Below, piece after piece: positions 11,091 to 22,813 of a stretch of 64,000 bases of DNA. Under the pieces are notes generated by a model. It ran no database searches. It saw nothing but the letters and a program-made list of their open reading frames with translations, and was not told where the DNA came from. Source of the stretch: Coix lacryma-jobi var. lacryma-jobi. Taxonomy: Eukaryota > Streptophyta > Magnoliopsida > Poales > Poaceae. Both the position numbers and the translations under genes were made by a program. Location of the stretch: contig CM019823.1 in the NCBI GenBank assembly GCA_009763385.1, positions 172,824,503-172,888,502 of the forward strand, written 5' to 3'. The stretch's first letter is position 1, and every line of letters begins with the position of its first letter.

Positions 11091-14000
11091 ATTGCTACAT
11101 GATCTATGGAGGCCCCTCGACTAAGCTCAGTCCCGGGCAACGAAAGAAGGAGCAGCGGGAGATCCTCTCTACCCAGACCGCAGCCCCACGGTACCTCCAC
11201 TGGTCTGATGAGCCCATCACGTTCAACCGTGATGACCAACCGGATCGTGTCGTCAACCCTATGGCATATCCGCTTGTCGTCGACCCTGTAATCCTCAACA
11301 CTCGTCTCATGAAAGTACTCATGGATGGGGGCAGCAGCCTGAACATTCTCTACGCCAAAACCCTCGGGCTCCTTGGCATCGAGGAGTCACAACTCCAGCC
11401 AAGCGACGAAGGTTTTCACGGAGTCGTACCAGGGAAAAAGGCCCTACCCATCGGGCGTGTCAATCTCCCGGTTTGCTTTGGCTCCCCTTCGAACTTTAGG
11501 TGAGAAACCCTCACCTTCGAGGTGGTTGGGTTCCCGGGCACATATCACGCCATCATCGACAGACCCGGCTACGCCCGATTCATGGCAGTCCCCAACTACA
11601 CTTACCTGAAGATGAAGATGCCGAGGCCTAGAGGGATCATCACCGTCGGCTCCTCCTACGAGCATGCCTACTCCTGCGGACGTCGAGTGCATCGAGAAAG
11701 GAGAAGCCGACGTACAAACAGTGGAGCTAGCTTCAACGCTCGATGACCTCGCGCCAAAGCCCTCGAGTCCAAACGCCGCATCGGCAACTTCGAGGCAGCA
11801 GAACATACCAAGAAGATCCGCCTCGACCCAAGCTCATCGGAAGACAGGGCGCTGACGATCAGCTCGTCCCTCGACCCCAAATAGGAAGCCGTGCTCGTCG
11901 ACTTTCTTCGCGCAAACATTGACATGTTTGCGTGGAGTCCCTCGGACATGCCGGGCATACCGAGGGTTATCGCCGAGCACGCCTTGGAAATCTGGGCTGG
12001 ATCCAAACCGGTGAGACAACGCCTGCGCCGCTTCGACGAGAAGAAGCACAAGATCATCGGGGAAGAAGTACACAAGCTTTTGGCGGTCGGGTTCATCAAA
12101 GAAGTTCACCATCTCGAGTGGTTAGCGAATCTTGTACTAGTGAAAAATAAAAATGGAAAAATGAGGATGTGCGTAGATTACACCAGTTTAAATAAATCAT
12201 GCCCCAAGGTTCCTTTTCCTCTACCACGCATTGATTAGATCGTAGACTCCACTGCGGGATGTGAAATCCTTTCGTTTCTTGATGCTTACATCGGTTACCA
12301 TCAAATTAAAATGAAGGAGTCCGATCAGCTCGTGACTTCCTTCATAACCCCTTTCGGTATGTTTTGTTACGTCACCATGCCCTTCGGCCTTCAAAACACC
12401 AGAGCAATGTACCAACGATGCATGCTTCATGTCTTCGAAGATCATATAGGAAAAACCGTCGAGGCCTACGTCGACGACATTGTAGTCAAAACCAGAAAAG
12501 TCGATGACCACATCAGGGATCTGGAAATCGCGTTCAGATGCCTTCGAGCCAAAAACATCAAACTCAACCCAGAGAATTGTACCTTTGGCGTACCACGCGG
12601 CATGCTCCTAGGATACATTGTCTCCCAACACGGTATCGAGGCTAACCCCGAAAAGGTCGCAGCCATTATGAAAATGGGGCCAATCCGGGACTTAAAAGGC
12701 ATACAAAGGGTCACGGGCTGCGTTGCTGCCCTCAGCCGTTTCATCTCGCGGCTAGGGGAAAAAGCCCTCCCCCTGTACCGCCTCTTAAAGAAATCCGAAC
12801 ACTTCGCATGGACCAAAGAGGCCGAAGAAGCCCTCATCAAACTCAAGGGCGTATTGACCTCGGCTCTGATCCTTGTCCCGCCGCGACCAGCTACAGCAAC
12901 CGAGCCACCCGAACCACTTTTCCTCTACGTCGCCGCAACCACCCAGGTGGTCAGCACGGTCATAGTAGTCGAAAGGCAAGAAGAGGGACACACGCTACTG
13001 GTCCAGCGGCCGATGTATTTTGTCAGCGAGGTACTATCAGAAGCTAAAATTCGCTACCCGCACGTCCAAAAGCTGCTCTACGTGATTGTCCTAACTCGTC
13101 GCAAGCTCCAGCATTACTTCCTCAGCCACCCAGTCATCGTGGTGTCATCTTTCCTGCTGGGAGAGATCATCCAGAACTAGGATGCTGCAGGAAGAATCGC
13201 TAAATGGTCAGCTGAGCTCCTGGGCGAAACAATCACCTATGCACCAAGGAAGGCAATCAAATCTCAAATACTTGCGGACTTCGTCGCAGAATGGACCGAC
13301 ACCCAGCTACCTCCGGTACAAGTCCAAGCCGAGCTATGGACAATGTACTTCGACGGGTCGCTCATGAAGACAGGGGCAGGCGCGGGCTTGCTTTTCATCT
13401 CACCCCTCGGAATACACATGCGCTACGTCATCCGCATCCACTTCGCTGCCTCCAACAATGTCGCGGATACGAAGCTTTTGTCAACGGCTTACGCATCACC
13501 CTCGAGCTCGGAGTTCGACGCCTCGATGCTTGAGGCGATTCGCGGCTTGTGATCGACCAAGTTATGAAGGCTTCAAGCTGTCATAACCCCAAAATGGAAG
13601 CCTACTGCAACGAAGTGCGTAAGCTGGAGGACAAATTCCTCGGCCTCGAGCTCAACCACATCGCCCGACATTACAACGAAGCCGCGGATGAGCTGGCTAG
13701 GATCGCATCTTCTCAGGGGACCGTTCCACCCGACGTCTTCTCAAAGGACCTCCTCGAACCTTCCGTCGACCCAGGCTCGGGGGCTGACGCTATAACACCA
13801 TCGCTCGATCCTAGCCCTCCGACCAAGGAACCCTCGGCCGACGCCGAGGCTATGGAAATTGAGCCACCCTCTCCTTCCTCGAGCCACCCACATGACTGGT
13901 GAACTCCCTACATCGACTGGCTGACTCGAGGGGAGCTACCGGAAGACCGAGTCGAAGCCCGCCGAATCGCTCGGTGAGCCAAGACCTATGTGGTTTATGG

Positions 14001-15138
14001 CAACAGCAAGGAACTGTACCAGAGAGGCGCGTCAGGGATTCTCCAACGCTGCATCCCCATCGAAGAAGGCAAGAGCCTCCTCGAAGACATCCACTCAGGG
14101 GCTTGTGGCCACCACGCAGCGCCAAAGACCCTCGTCGGCAACGCTTTCCGGCAAGGATTCTACTGGCCGACCGCTGTTTCCGACGCCACCAACATCGTGC
14201 GCTCCTGCGAAGGGTGCCAGTTCTACGCTAAACAAACACACCTTCCAGCACACGCCCTCCAGATGATCCCCATCTCATGGCCATTCGCAGTCTGGGGGCT
14301 CGACCTCGTGGGACCCCTCCAAAGGATGACCAAAGGCTACACGCACCTGCTCATAGCTATCGACAAATTCACTAAATGGATCGAGGCATGGCCCATCGGC
14401 AACATCCGCTCCGAGCGAGCGGTCGAGTTTTTCACCAACATCATCCACCGCTTCGGAATCCCGAACGTCATCATCACTAACAACGTCACACAGTTCACTG
14501 GCAAAAAGTTCCTAGACTTCTGTGACCATCATCACATCCGTGTGAATTGGCCTGCAGTTGCTCATCCCAAAACCAATGGTCAAGTCGAACACGCCAACGA
14601 CATGATCCTCCAAGGTCTCAAACTAAGAATCTACAACCGGCTGAAGAAATTCGAGAAGCGGTGATCCACAGAACTACCCTCAGTCCTTTGGAGCTTAAGA
14701 ACAACACCTAGTCGGGCCACTGGATTCACTCTGTTCTTCTTAGTTTACGGATCCGAGGTCGTCCTCCCCACTGACCTCGAGTATGGGTCTCCTCGACTGA
14801 AGGCTTACAATGAAAAAACGAATGAAGGGGCCCTTGCAAACGCCGCCGACTAGCTCGAAGAAGCACGGGACATGGCCCTCCTTCACTCGGTGAGGTACCA
14901 GCAAATGCTCCGACGCTACCACGATAGGCACATGAGCAAGAGAGACCTCCAAGTTGGCGACCTCATCCTCTGTCGGCGGCAGAGCAGCACGGGACGACAC
15001 AAGTTGACTCTGCCATGGGAAGGACCATACACCGTGGCTGAGGTGTTAAAGCCCGGAACATATAAACTCTCCAACAGCAAAGGTGAAATCTTCACCAACG
15101 CTTGGAACATCGAGCAGCTACGTCGTTTCTATCCCTAG
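11091..15138 (+). pseudogene. pol of element A (PR-RT-RH-aRNH-IN), inactivated
   Basis: Protease: LMDGGSSLN at about 11317-11343. RT: about 11990-12620, with YVDD in AYVDDIVVK near 12470. RNase H: about 12780-13150. A second, archaeal-type RNase H typical of Tat: about 13330-13720. Integrase: about 13990-14790, with the zinc-binding HH...CEGC near 14105-14220. Stops where B is open: 12236-12238 TAG (B has CAG), 14662-14664 TGA (B TGG), 14851-14853 TAG (B CAG), 11501-11503 TGA. A TAG at 11882-11884 is shared with B. The second integrase Asp is changed: ITNN here versus ITDN in B. Frameshifts near 11680, 13180 and 13480. No chromodomain follows the integrase; the ORF ends RRFYP at 15138. Confidence 0.88.
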
Positions 15139-15734
15139 AGCCTCGAGGCCTTGTACACTTCTCACATTTTGTACAAACATCGCATCACGAATGAATAAAA
15201 GTTCTCGTTTCCAAGTATCTTTTTCCGTTCAAAACAGAGGTAGCCTCGACTCTGCCAAATCAGAGTCAAAGCTCCCTCGGAAGCTGACTGGGGGGTAACC
15301 CTCTAAGTTCCTAAAACTCACACGGTCTTTTAACAAGCTCGACGTTATCTATACCTCGAGCGCACTACATGTCTAAGTAGAAAACACCTCGAGCTCCCAA
15401 AGGGTCGAGGGGCGTCGAGACGCGAGCTCTCCTACACCTCCGGGCTACGGTGCCTCCACTTACTCCCACCCCCGAGGGTCCCGAGTCTCTGTCAAAAACT
15501 TAGTCAAAGCAAAGACTCAGGCAAAGAAAAATAAGAAAACTCGAGCACAAAAACTTTTTTACATTAAGCCTCGAAGGCCGTGAGCACGTTCTTACAAAAA
15601 TATCCTCCCACGGAGGACGCAACACAAGGGCTCGGTGGCCCAAACTAACTTCGTATCCCCTCTTGAGGCTCGTCCGCAGGAGCAGTCCCCGGGGGGTCTT
15701 CAGGAGCCGAGGACGCCGCTGGGAGAAGCCCCAC
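15139..15734 (-). other. Spacer after pol and 3' end of antisense ORF of element A
   Basis: A polyadenylation-like A-rich stretch and a run of CTCGAG-rich repeats follow pol, matching B at 44961-45500. From about 15600 the minus strand corresponds to the C-terminal end of the antisense ORF of B (45512-45700), rich in Glu and Asp. The Sirevirus inserted at 15735 and duplicated CCCAC (15730-15734). The antisense ORF resumes at 36441. Confidence 0.5.
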
Positions 15735-17844
15735 TGAAGGACCGAATCGGCGACCAGAGGGGGATGAATGGGAGCCTCAAATTTCTTCTCGAGAAATCGA
15801 TGGCCCTTGTCCCAGAGAGTCACCCCAAAAGCAAGACAAGGACTCCGTAGTATCCACGACCCTAGATGTAGGGTGGATGCTTTCAAGAAGCACAGCGGGA
15901 CACTACACGAACTCAAAAGAGCCTCGGAGCAAATCGAAAACTGCAGTGACCAATCCTAGGAGAAAAACCAAAAGAAGTACCAAACGGTGTCCAAAAATTG
16001 TGAAATTTGAACCACAGGTACTAGACACACCCAGGAAGGTCTCCCAAAAATAGCAGCTCAAAAATCCAAAGATTAAATACCGGACACGTCTCGGATTCAC
16101 ACCGGACACGTCTGGTATTCACTGCTCAGTCTAGTTTTGGGAGAAAAATCCAAAACCCTATAAAACGGTGTCCAAAAAATTATGAAATTTTAACCAGAGC
16201 TAGTAGACATCTAAGGGAATATCTTCACAAAATTTCAGCTCGAAATTCGAAATTTAAGTATACCGGACACGTCCGGGATCATACCGGACACATCTGGTAT
16301 TTGCGCTGAAGCTCCAGAAAATTCCGAATTCGAATCCAAAACTCAACCAAATGAACTCTGAAAAATATGAAATTTTGCAGAGGTGTTCTCAACCAAGTTA
16401 GTGAGCTATCTATAAAAGATTATGTCTCAAACCTAACTATGGATTGCAGAATCAAAGAAAATCGAAGAAGATCGGCCAAGGGAGAAAGAACTCGATCCAA
16501 ACTCGAAAACCGACCGATCTGCTAGCTCGTGAGGTTAGGGATGAATTCCTTCGGTGAAAAGAGGCACCTCACGATCTAGAACAAGTTGGTTCAAGCGGAA
16601 TCAAAAACCACCTCTCGGAGAGGGAGAACGAGGCACATCTCCGGAAAGGGAAAAACGAAAACGCGAAGAACACAAAACGCGAATCGATTCAATTCCAGCT
16701 GAAACTCCTCCACACGAGGAGACAACGAGATTACGGTCTCATTTCCTCAAAAGATCCAAATACACAGAGTTATGATTCCCGTATCTGCGGATCACAGGCA
16801 GCGAGGTATGATTAGAACCTAAGCGGGAGCTAGAGAGAGAGCTCAGGAACAAATGACTGCCAGGATGAAGGGAGAGGAGGGGTGCCTCTCTTATTTATAG
16901 CCTAATCCAATAATCTCCTTTCTACCCCTAGATACAAGAGCGAAGCGGCCAACCCTAGGGGTATCCCGGTCCAACTCTGCTGATTGCCGATCCGGCGGCC
17001 ACGCGCCTTCCTCACCCTTAGCTTCGCCTCGACGCAAGCCTCAGGATGCCCCCACGTGCCGCCTGTCGACCGCCGCGCCTTCCTCGTGGAAAGCTTCGCC
17101 ACCGTGCCAGCCTCTCCACGCCGCCACGCGTTGACCGTCCTTTTTGCGGACCTTCCCCCGGTTTTGAGGCCGAAATCGGGAAACCTGGACCTCCCCCGAT
17201 TTTGAGGCCGAAACCGAGAAACCTGTCCTCTGGCTGAGTTTTGTGGCCCAAACTCAGAAACCCGCGCGCCCAAGTTTTGAGGCCCAAACCTGGAAACCGT
17301 CCATGCTGAGTTTTGAGGCCCAAACTCGGAAACCGGCAACCCCGAGTTTTGAGGCCCAAACTCGGAAACCGTCGAGGGTAGCTTTTCGAGGCTCAACTAC
17401 CGAACCCGTGCCGTAGGCGGGATGTGGTTCGCACATCCCGAGTTCCAGCACCGATGCTGGAGCATGTCCAGCCTCCACGCCGGGCACAGTGCATTCGCCA
17501 TCCTTCTCGGCCTCCCACCAAGTGTCACGACGCCATCACCTTCCTCCCGACTCGGCCGATGCACCGCACATCCCCATGTGCTCTTGCTTGCTGATGCCAC
17601 GTGCCAGCTACCACAGCTGGTCCTCAGGTCTCCCGGTCCATCAGTCCAAGCCTCACGTCCACCCTTCACCACTCTCGGTCCGTCGGCACGACACGTCTCT
17701 ACTTGATCTTCACCTCACCTTCGACCACTGTCTCCGAGCTCTGCACCTGCACACCAACACAGTCAAGAGACATGTTGCCCGTTGACCGATCACTCATCAC
17801 TCAGGAAGGGAACCACAAGGGCACATATCAACCTTGTGTTCGCA
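15735..17844 (-). repeat. 3' LTR of the Sirevirus
   Basis: This 2110-bp LTR starts TGCGAACAC on the minus strand and ends CCTTCA. It contains two pairs of imperfect palindromes built on accggacacgtccggg at about 16078-16115 and 16260-16300. It also carries the degraded hairpin array at 17157-17395. The plus-strand ORFs over it are incidental. Confidence 0.92.
17157..17395 (-). repeat. Hairpin array in Sirevirus 3' LTR, partly decayed
   Basis: There are seven units spaced 35-39 bp, each two inverted arms around a loop of about TGAGGCCC. Unit 3 (17234-17257; CTGAGTTT/AAACTCAG) and unit 6 (CCGAGTTT/AAACTCGG) pair perfectly. Units 1 and 5 keep pairing only through a G-T wobble. Units 2, 4 and 7 have mismatches. 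Compare the better preserved copy at 27047-27290. Confidence 0.85.
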
Positions 17845-17857
17845 ATCTCCCCCTTGA
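17845..17857 (-). other. Polypurine tract of the Sirevirus
   Basis: On the minus strand TCAAGGGGGAGAT directly precedes the 3' LTR start TGCGAAC. This is the usual copia primer for plus-strand DNA synthesis. Confidence 0.85.
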
Positions 17858-19601
17858 TGAGTGCATCGTCAACTCATAGTAACCGTAATCCAAAATAAAA
17901 AGAAAGCAGAAGTAGATAGAAGGAGAAAACTCACTCGAGATGTCCAAAAGCCGAAGAAAAGGCCGAAGAAGAACAAATCGAGATAAGCGAAGCTTGGTCC
18001 CCAAAGACATGGGCAACGGTTCGACACAACCAAGCATAAGATCGGAGCAACAACTCATCAGAGAGCAAAACTCGATCAAAAGCAGAGCACAAGACTTGGT
18101 TCCCAAAGACATGGGCAACGGCTCGACGCAACCAAGTCAGAAACAAGCTAGTCCTCAAGAAGAGGCAGAAAAGGGCTCAACACCACTAGCTGAGAGCTCG
18201 ATACCAAATGAAGACTACATAAGACGTAGCTACTGCTAGTCCCTCAAGATAGAGGCATAGAGGCTCAACACAACCAGCAGTAAGCCCGATACCAATCAAG
18301 AACCATCAAAACACGGTGAAGACAGCTAGTCCCTCAAGACAGAGGCACAGAGGCTCGACGCAACTAGGTGAAAAGATCGATATCAAATAAAACCGACTCG
18401 GAGAAGACAGAAAAACTCCCCCTCAACAAGTGAAGCATAAATTGCAAATTGTCACCACAAAAAGTCACTCTCCCCCTAGGAAAAATTCTCCCTCTTGGGG
18501 GCAATTTGCAATCAAAAGAGAAGGGAAAAGGACTCAAGTAAGTCAAACGGAGCTAGGTCATGCCTATCGGAGTCAAGCAAATGCACATGAGTTAAAAATG
18601 CATGTTAGCAGCTTCAGGTATATACTCAATAGAGTGAAAGAATGCTCTAAAGAGTGCTGATCCGACTACAAAGCAACAGACAAAAGTGCTAGCAAAGGCT
18701 CAAACTGATCACCGAATACAAGATATGAAGGCATAAGCCGAGTGAGCAGTTTTAAGCCGTTCAGAAAGGAGTTTCACCATCAAAATAGCATTGAACATGT
18801 ATAGACAGGAAGTCAAGCAAGTGCTAAACATGTATACCAGGTGAACTACCCCTAGCAAGGTTCAACCATCATGCTATAGAATGAAACATAGACTTGTGTT
18901 TTTAAATTTTATCGGAGAGTTTGCAGCTGTTATTACACAAGTTCAAAATTAGCATGGGATTGCGAGAGGTTGAAAGCTTATCATTGCCTAACTTTTCAAC
19001 CGAGCTAAGCCTATGCATATGCAATCAGAAGCTTAAAGCATCGGTTTCGGTCTTACACTACACGGCTCAAGTTTAACTCAATGTGCAATGAGAAACAGTC
19101 TCGATACCATGATGTGCTGACAAAGCAATCCCATCTCGATCTTTTCAAATTCACTAAAACTTGGTTCATTTTAAGCAGAGTATGAACAATCCAAGCAAGT
19201 GAAAGGCTCAGAACTAGAGACATAGCAACCTAGCATATATGAAATAGCTCAAGTAACCTCAACACATCCTACACATGCTAGTTGCCAATCTCAATGGTGA
19301 ACATATAGCAAATTTTAAGTTCATTAAGCATGTTCATCATTAAAAAAATAGCTTAGCTCACAACATGTATCAGTGATTAAAAGGAGCCTAAGCTACAAGC
19401 ATCATCATATATCATCGAAGCATACACTAATTAGAGCATAAGTTCATTCTCAAGAATATAGACATGAAGCTTGAAAATGCAAGATGCATATATGATGAAG
19501 TCAGAATCAGAGCCAAAACAAAACCAAAATGACTCAAGACCCAAAAACAAAAAAGATCAGAAAGTCAGTCTATGGTACATCAAGCAAAATGCTTCCCCCA
19601 T
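17858..19601 (-). other. 3' noncoding region of the Sirevirus with repeats and extra polypurine motifs
   Basis: About 1.75 kb separates the pol stop from the polypurine tract. Further polypurine-like motifs on the minus strand lie at 18415-18425 (GAGGGGGAG), 18467-18480 (CCTAGGGGGAGAGT), 18486-18500 and 19591-19597. Imperfect direct repeats lie at 17990-18370. I see no env-like ORF. Repeated polypurine motifs upstream of the LTR are a reported Sirevirus trait; their role is unknown. Confidence 0.7.
17990..18370. repeat. Two families of imperfect direct repeats
   Basis: Family 1 has ttggtccccaaagacatggg at 17993 and ttggttcccaaagacatggg at about 18095, each followed by caacgg(t/c)tcgac(a/g)caacc. 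Family 2 has ctagtccctcaaga(t/c)agagg near 18237 and 18328, followed by cgaca/caacac-type text. Both share the frame 'tag name - caac - cgat', so they may be diverged copies of one unit of roughly 95 bp. Confidence 0.65.
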
Positions 19602-22600
19602 CTAAAAGGGGAAACACACACCAAGCTCACCTCTCAACCTAGCAAAAGTTGAGAGATCCAAAGGCTTGGTGAAAATATCCGCAACCTGGTTATGAATGTC
19701 TACATGCCTAAGATCAATGTCGCCTTTCTCGTAGTGATCACGAAGAAAGTGAAAGCGAACATCGATGTGTTTGGTCTTGGAGTGAAGAACAGGGTTCTTT
19801 GCTACACTAATGGCAGAAGTGCTATCGCAAAGTAAAGGAACTCGACTGAAATCTAGACCAAAATCACGCAATGTAGCAACCATCCATAAAAGCTGCGAAG
19901 CACAAGAAGCAGCGGCAACATACTCGGCTTCTGTAGTAGACTGGGCTACGTTCGACTATTTACGAGAAGACCACGAAACCAAAGAAGAGCCAAGAAACTG
20001 ACATGTCCTAGAAGTAGACTTACGCTCAAGCCGACAGCCGGCAAAATCCGCATCGGAATAACCACAAAGCGAAAGAGTCGAAGAAGAAGAGTACCAAAGT
20101 CCGAACTCAGGAGTGTATTGGAGGTACCTCATGATGCGCTTGACCGCTTGCTTGTGGGAAGTCCGAGGGGACGCTTGAAACGAGCGCACAGACACACAGA
20201 AAACTGTATGTCTGGCCTCGTCGCCGTCAGGTACAGGAGCGAGCCGATCATGCACTTGTACTCCTTCTGGTCAACTGGCTCTCCGTCCTGGTCCGCGTCC
20301 ATCACAGCAGTCGTTGCCATGGGCGTCGTAAGAGGTTTGGCCTCGCCCATGTCGAACTTCTTCAGGATGTCCTTCGTGTACTTGCCTTGATGCACGAACG
20401 TCCCGTCTCGGGTTTGCTTGATTTGCACCCCGAGGAAGAAGGTCAACTCACCCATCATACTCATCTCAAACTCCCTCCTCATAGTATCTGCAAACTTGGC
20501 AACAAGTGCATGAGAGGAGCCACCAAAGATGATATCATCCACGTAAATCTGGACTAACAGGGTGTCATTGCCTTGCTTGAGGAGAAACAAAGTTTTATCT
20601 ACCCGTCCCATTTTAAAACCCTTGAAGAGCAAAAAGGTTTTTAAACGCTCATACCACGCTCTTGGTGCTTGTTTCAAACCATACAAAGCTTTTGACAGTT
20701 TAAAGACATGGTTTGGAAACTTGGGATCCTCGAAACCCGGGGGTTGCCTAACATAAACCTCTTCCTCTATATACCCGTTCAAGAAAGCACTCTTGACATC
20801 CATCTGGTAAAGCTTAAAACCCTTCGAAGCAGCAAAGGCTAGAAGGATCCTAATGGCTTCTAAACAGGCTACAGGGGCAAAGGTTTCCTCATAATCTATC
20901 CCCTCTTTCTGGCAAAAACCCTGGGCTACTAGCCTAGCCTTGTTCCTCACTACCATCCCATCCTCACCCTGTTTGTTTTTGAAAATCTATTTGGTACCTA
21001 TAGGGTGGCATTCTAGTGGGGGTGGAACTAGGGTCCAAACTTGGTTTCGCTCAAAGTTCTCTAACTCCTCATGCATGGCATTAACCCAGTTAGGATCAGA
21101 AAGAGCGTGTCCAACATCTTTGGGCTCAAAAGAAGCAACAAATGCAGAATGAGCAAAGTGTGAGATTTCATACGCTCGCGACCGCGTGACTCGTTGGTCG
21201 ATGCCGCTGATCATCTGCTGCGGGGGGTGTGCTTGCTGAACGCTTCGGGGCACTTGCCTCGCCGAAGTAGCCTCCCCCTCGCCAGATGCTGTCGCTCCCT
21301 CAGGTGCAGCGGGTGCTCGCTGGAGAGGTGGCTCTAGAGGACCCCAGGAAGAGGAAGTCGTGGGATCGGGTCCTCGAGCTGAAGTAGTCGTCGCAGGGTT
21401 GACAGGGGCAGCCAGTGGAGTTGGCTCGGGATCACCCCAATCGGCATCATCCTGCTCCTCCTCCACAAAGATGGTCTCTCCCAGCTCCTGTTCTCCTGCA
21501 ACATCAAAAGCAGAAGAAATACAAGGCATAGTCTCGTCGAATGTGACCTCGCAGGTCTCCACTATCCGGTTAGTCTCAAGGTTAAGAACTCGATAAGCAC
21601 GCGAATGTGAAGCGTAACCAAGAAACACACCATCAGTAGAGTGAGATTCAAATTTGTCCAAATTGCCTTGCTTCAGGATAAAGCACTTGTACCCAAACAC
21701 CCGAAAATGAGACACCTTGGGAACCCGTCCAAAACGCAACTCATAAGAAGTTTTCTTCATGAGAGCCCGAAGAAAGATGCGATTTGAAACATGGCAAGCG
21801 GTGTTGATCGCCTCGGCCCAAAAACTCCTAGGAGTCCTATGCTCATCGAGCATCGTCCTGGCCATCTCAACAAGGGTCCGGTTCTTGCGTTCAACAACGT
21901 CGTTCTACTGGGGGGCATAAGGAGAAGAAAACTGATGCTCGATTCCATTAGAAGAACAGAAAGAGGCAAACTGAGAGTTATCAAACTCAGTACCATTATC
22001 ACTACGAATAGCTCTAATGGTATCAGGGGGAAACTCAGTTTTCAACCTCAAAATCAAATTACGAGCAAAAGGAAAAGCTTCATCCTTACCCTCCATAAAG
22101 AACACCCAAGAGTACCTCGAAAAATCATCAACGATCACAAGAACGTACCACTTCCCACCCGCTGAGCAAACCCGAGCTGGACCAACTGTGTCCATGTGTA
22201 AAAGCTCGCCGGGTCGCTTTGTCATCACCTGATTAACAGATGGGTGAGAAGCAGCAACCATCTTCCCGTGACGACAAGGATGGCAAACAAGATCCTTCTA
22301 AAACTTAAGCTTGGGCAATCCTTAGATTAGGCCAAGTGAGCTAAGTCTTGCAAGCAAGTCAAAACTCAAGTGACCTAGCCTCCTATGCCACTTCCACAAG
22401 TCAGAAGAAGGACCAGCCATCAAACATCTAGCAGAGCTGAAAGAACGAGAAAAGTCGGCTCTAAAAACACGGCCAAAAGGGATGATCCAACAAATAAGAT
22501 CTCCCCGAGGGTCTAAAACACGACTCAAACCCTTCTTAAAGCGCACTTCACAATCATCCTCAAGAAGTTGCGAAACAGAAAGCAAATTGTAATGCAAGTT

Positions 22601-22813
22601 AGAAACCAAAGCAATATCCTTAAGAACAAAGTTCTCATTGAGCCGAATAGCTCCATGAGAAACAACCTTACCTCTACTATTATCCCCGAAAGTGATGTAC
22701 TCCTTGTGCATCACGGGGCTAAGGCTGGAGAACCATTCCTTCTTTCTGGCCATGTGGCACGAACACCCGGAATCCATGAGCCACATGTTCTCCAACCAAA
22801 GTTCCTGCATCAA
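19602..22813 (-). pseudogene. Sirevirus pol (PR-IN-RT-RNase H), inactivated
   Basis: Protease: DSGCSCHM near 22770. GAG-pre-integrase: WHRRLGHLS near 22380. Integrase core: HMDTVGP, RSDNGTEF, and VVERKNR for the catalytic Glu, between 22230 and 21850. RT: NKARLVAQGF to IYVDDIIFGG, about 20950-20520. RNase H: CGYSDADFAG, STTEAEYVAA and ADIFTKPLD, about 20060-19620. Stops in frame: 22322-22324, 22298-22300 (TAG), 21905-21907 (TAG, just before VVERKNR), 20987-20989 (TAG) and 19956-19958 (TAG). A frameshift lies near 20135. At 22298, 21905 and 19956 the family normally has Gln, so CAG to TAG is likely. The order integrase before RT is copia-type. Confidence 0.92.

Noticed and set aside
17858..19601. 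Envelope-like gene of the Sirevirus
   Set aside because: Some Sireviruses have an env-like ORF after pol, but here there is no long frame, signal peptide or membrane segment on the minus strand.
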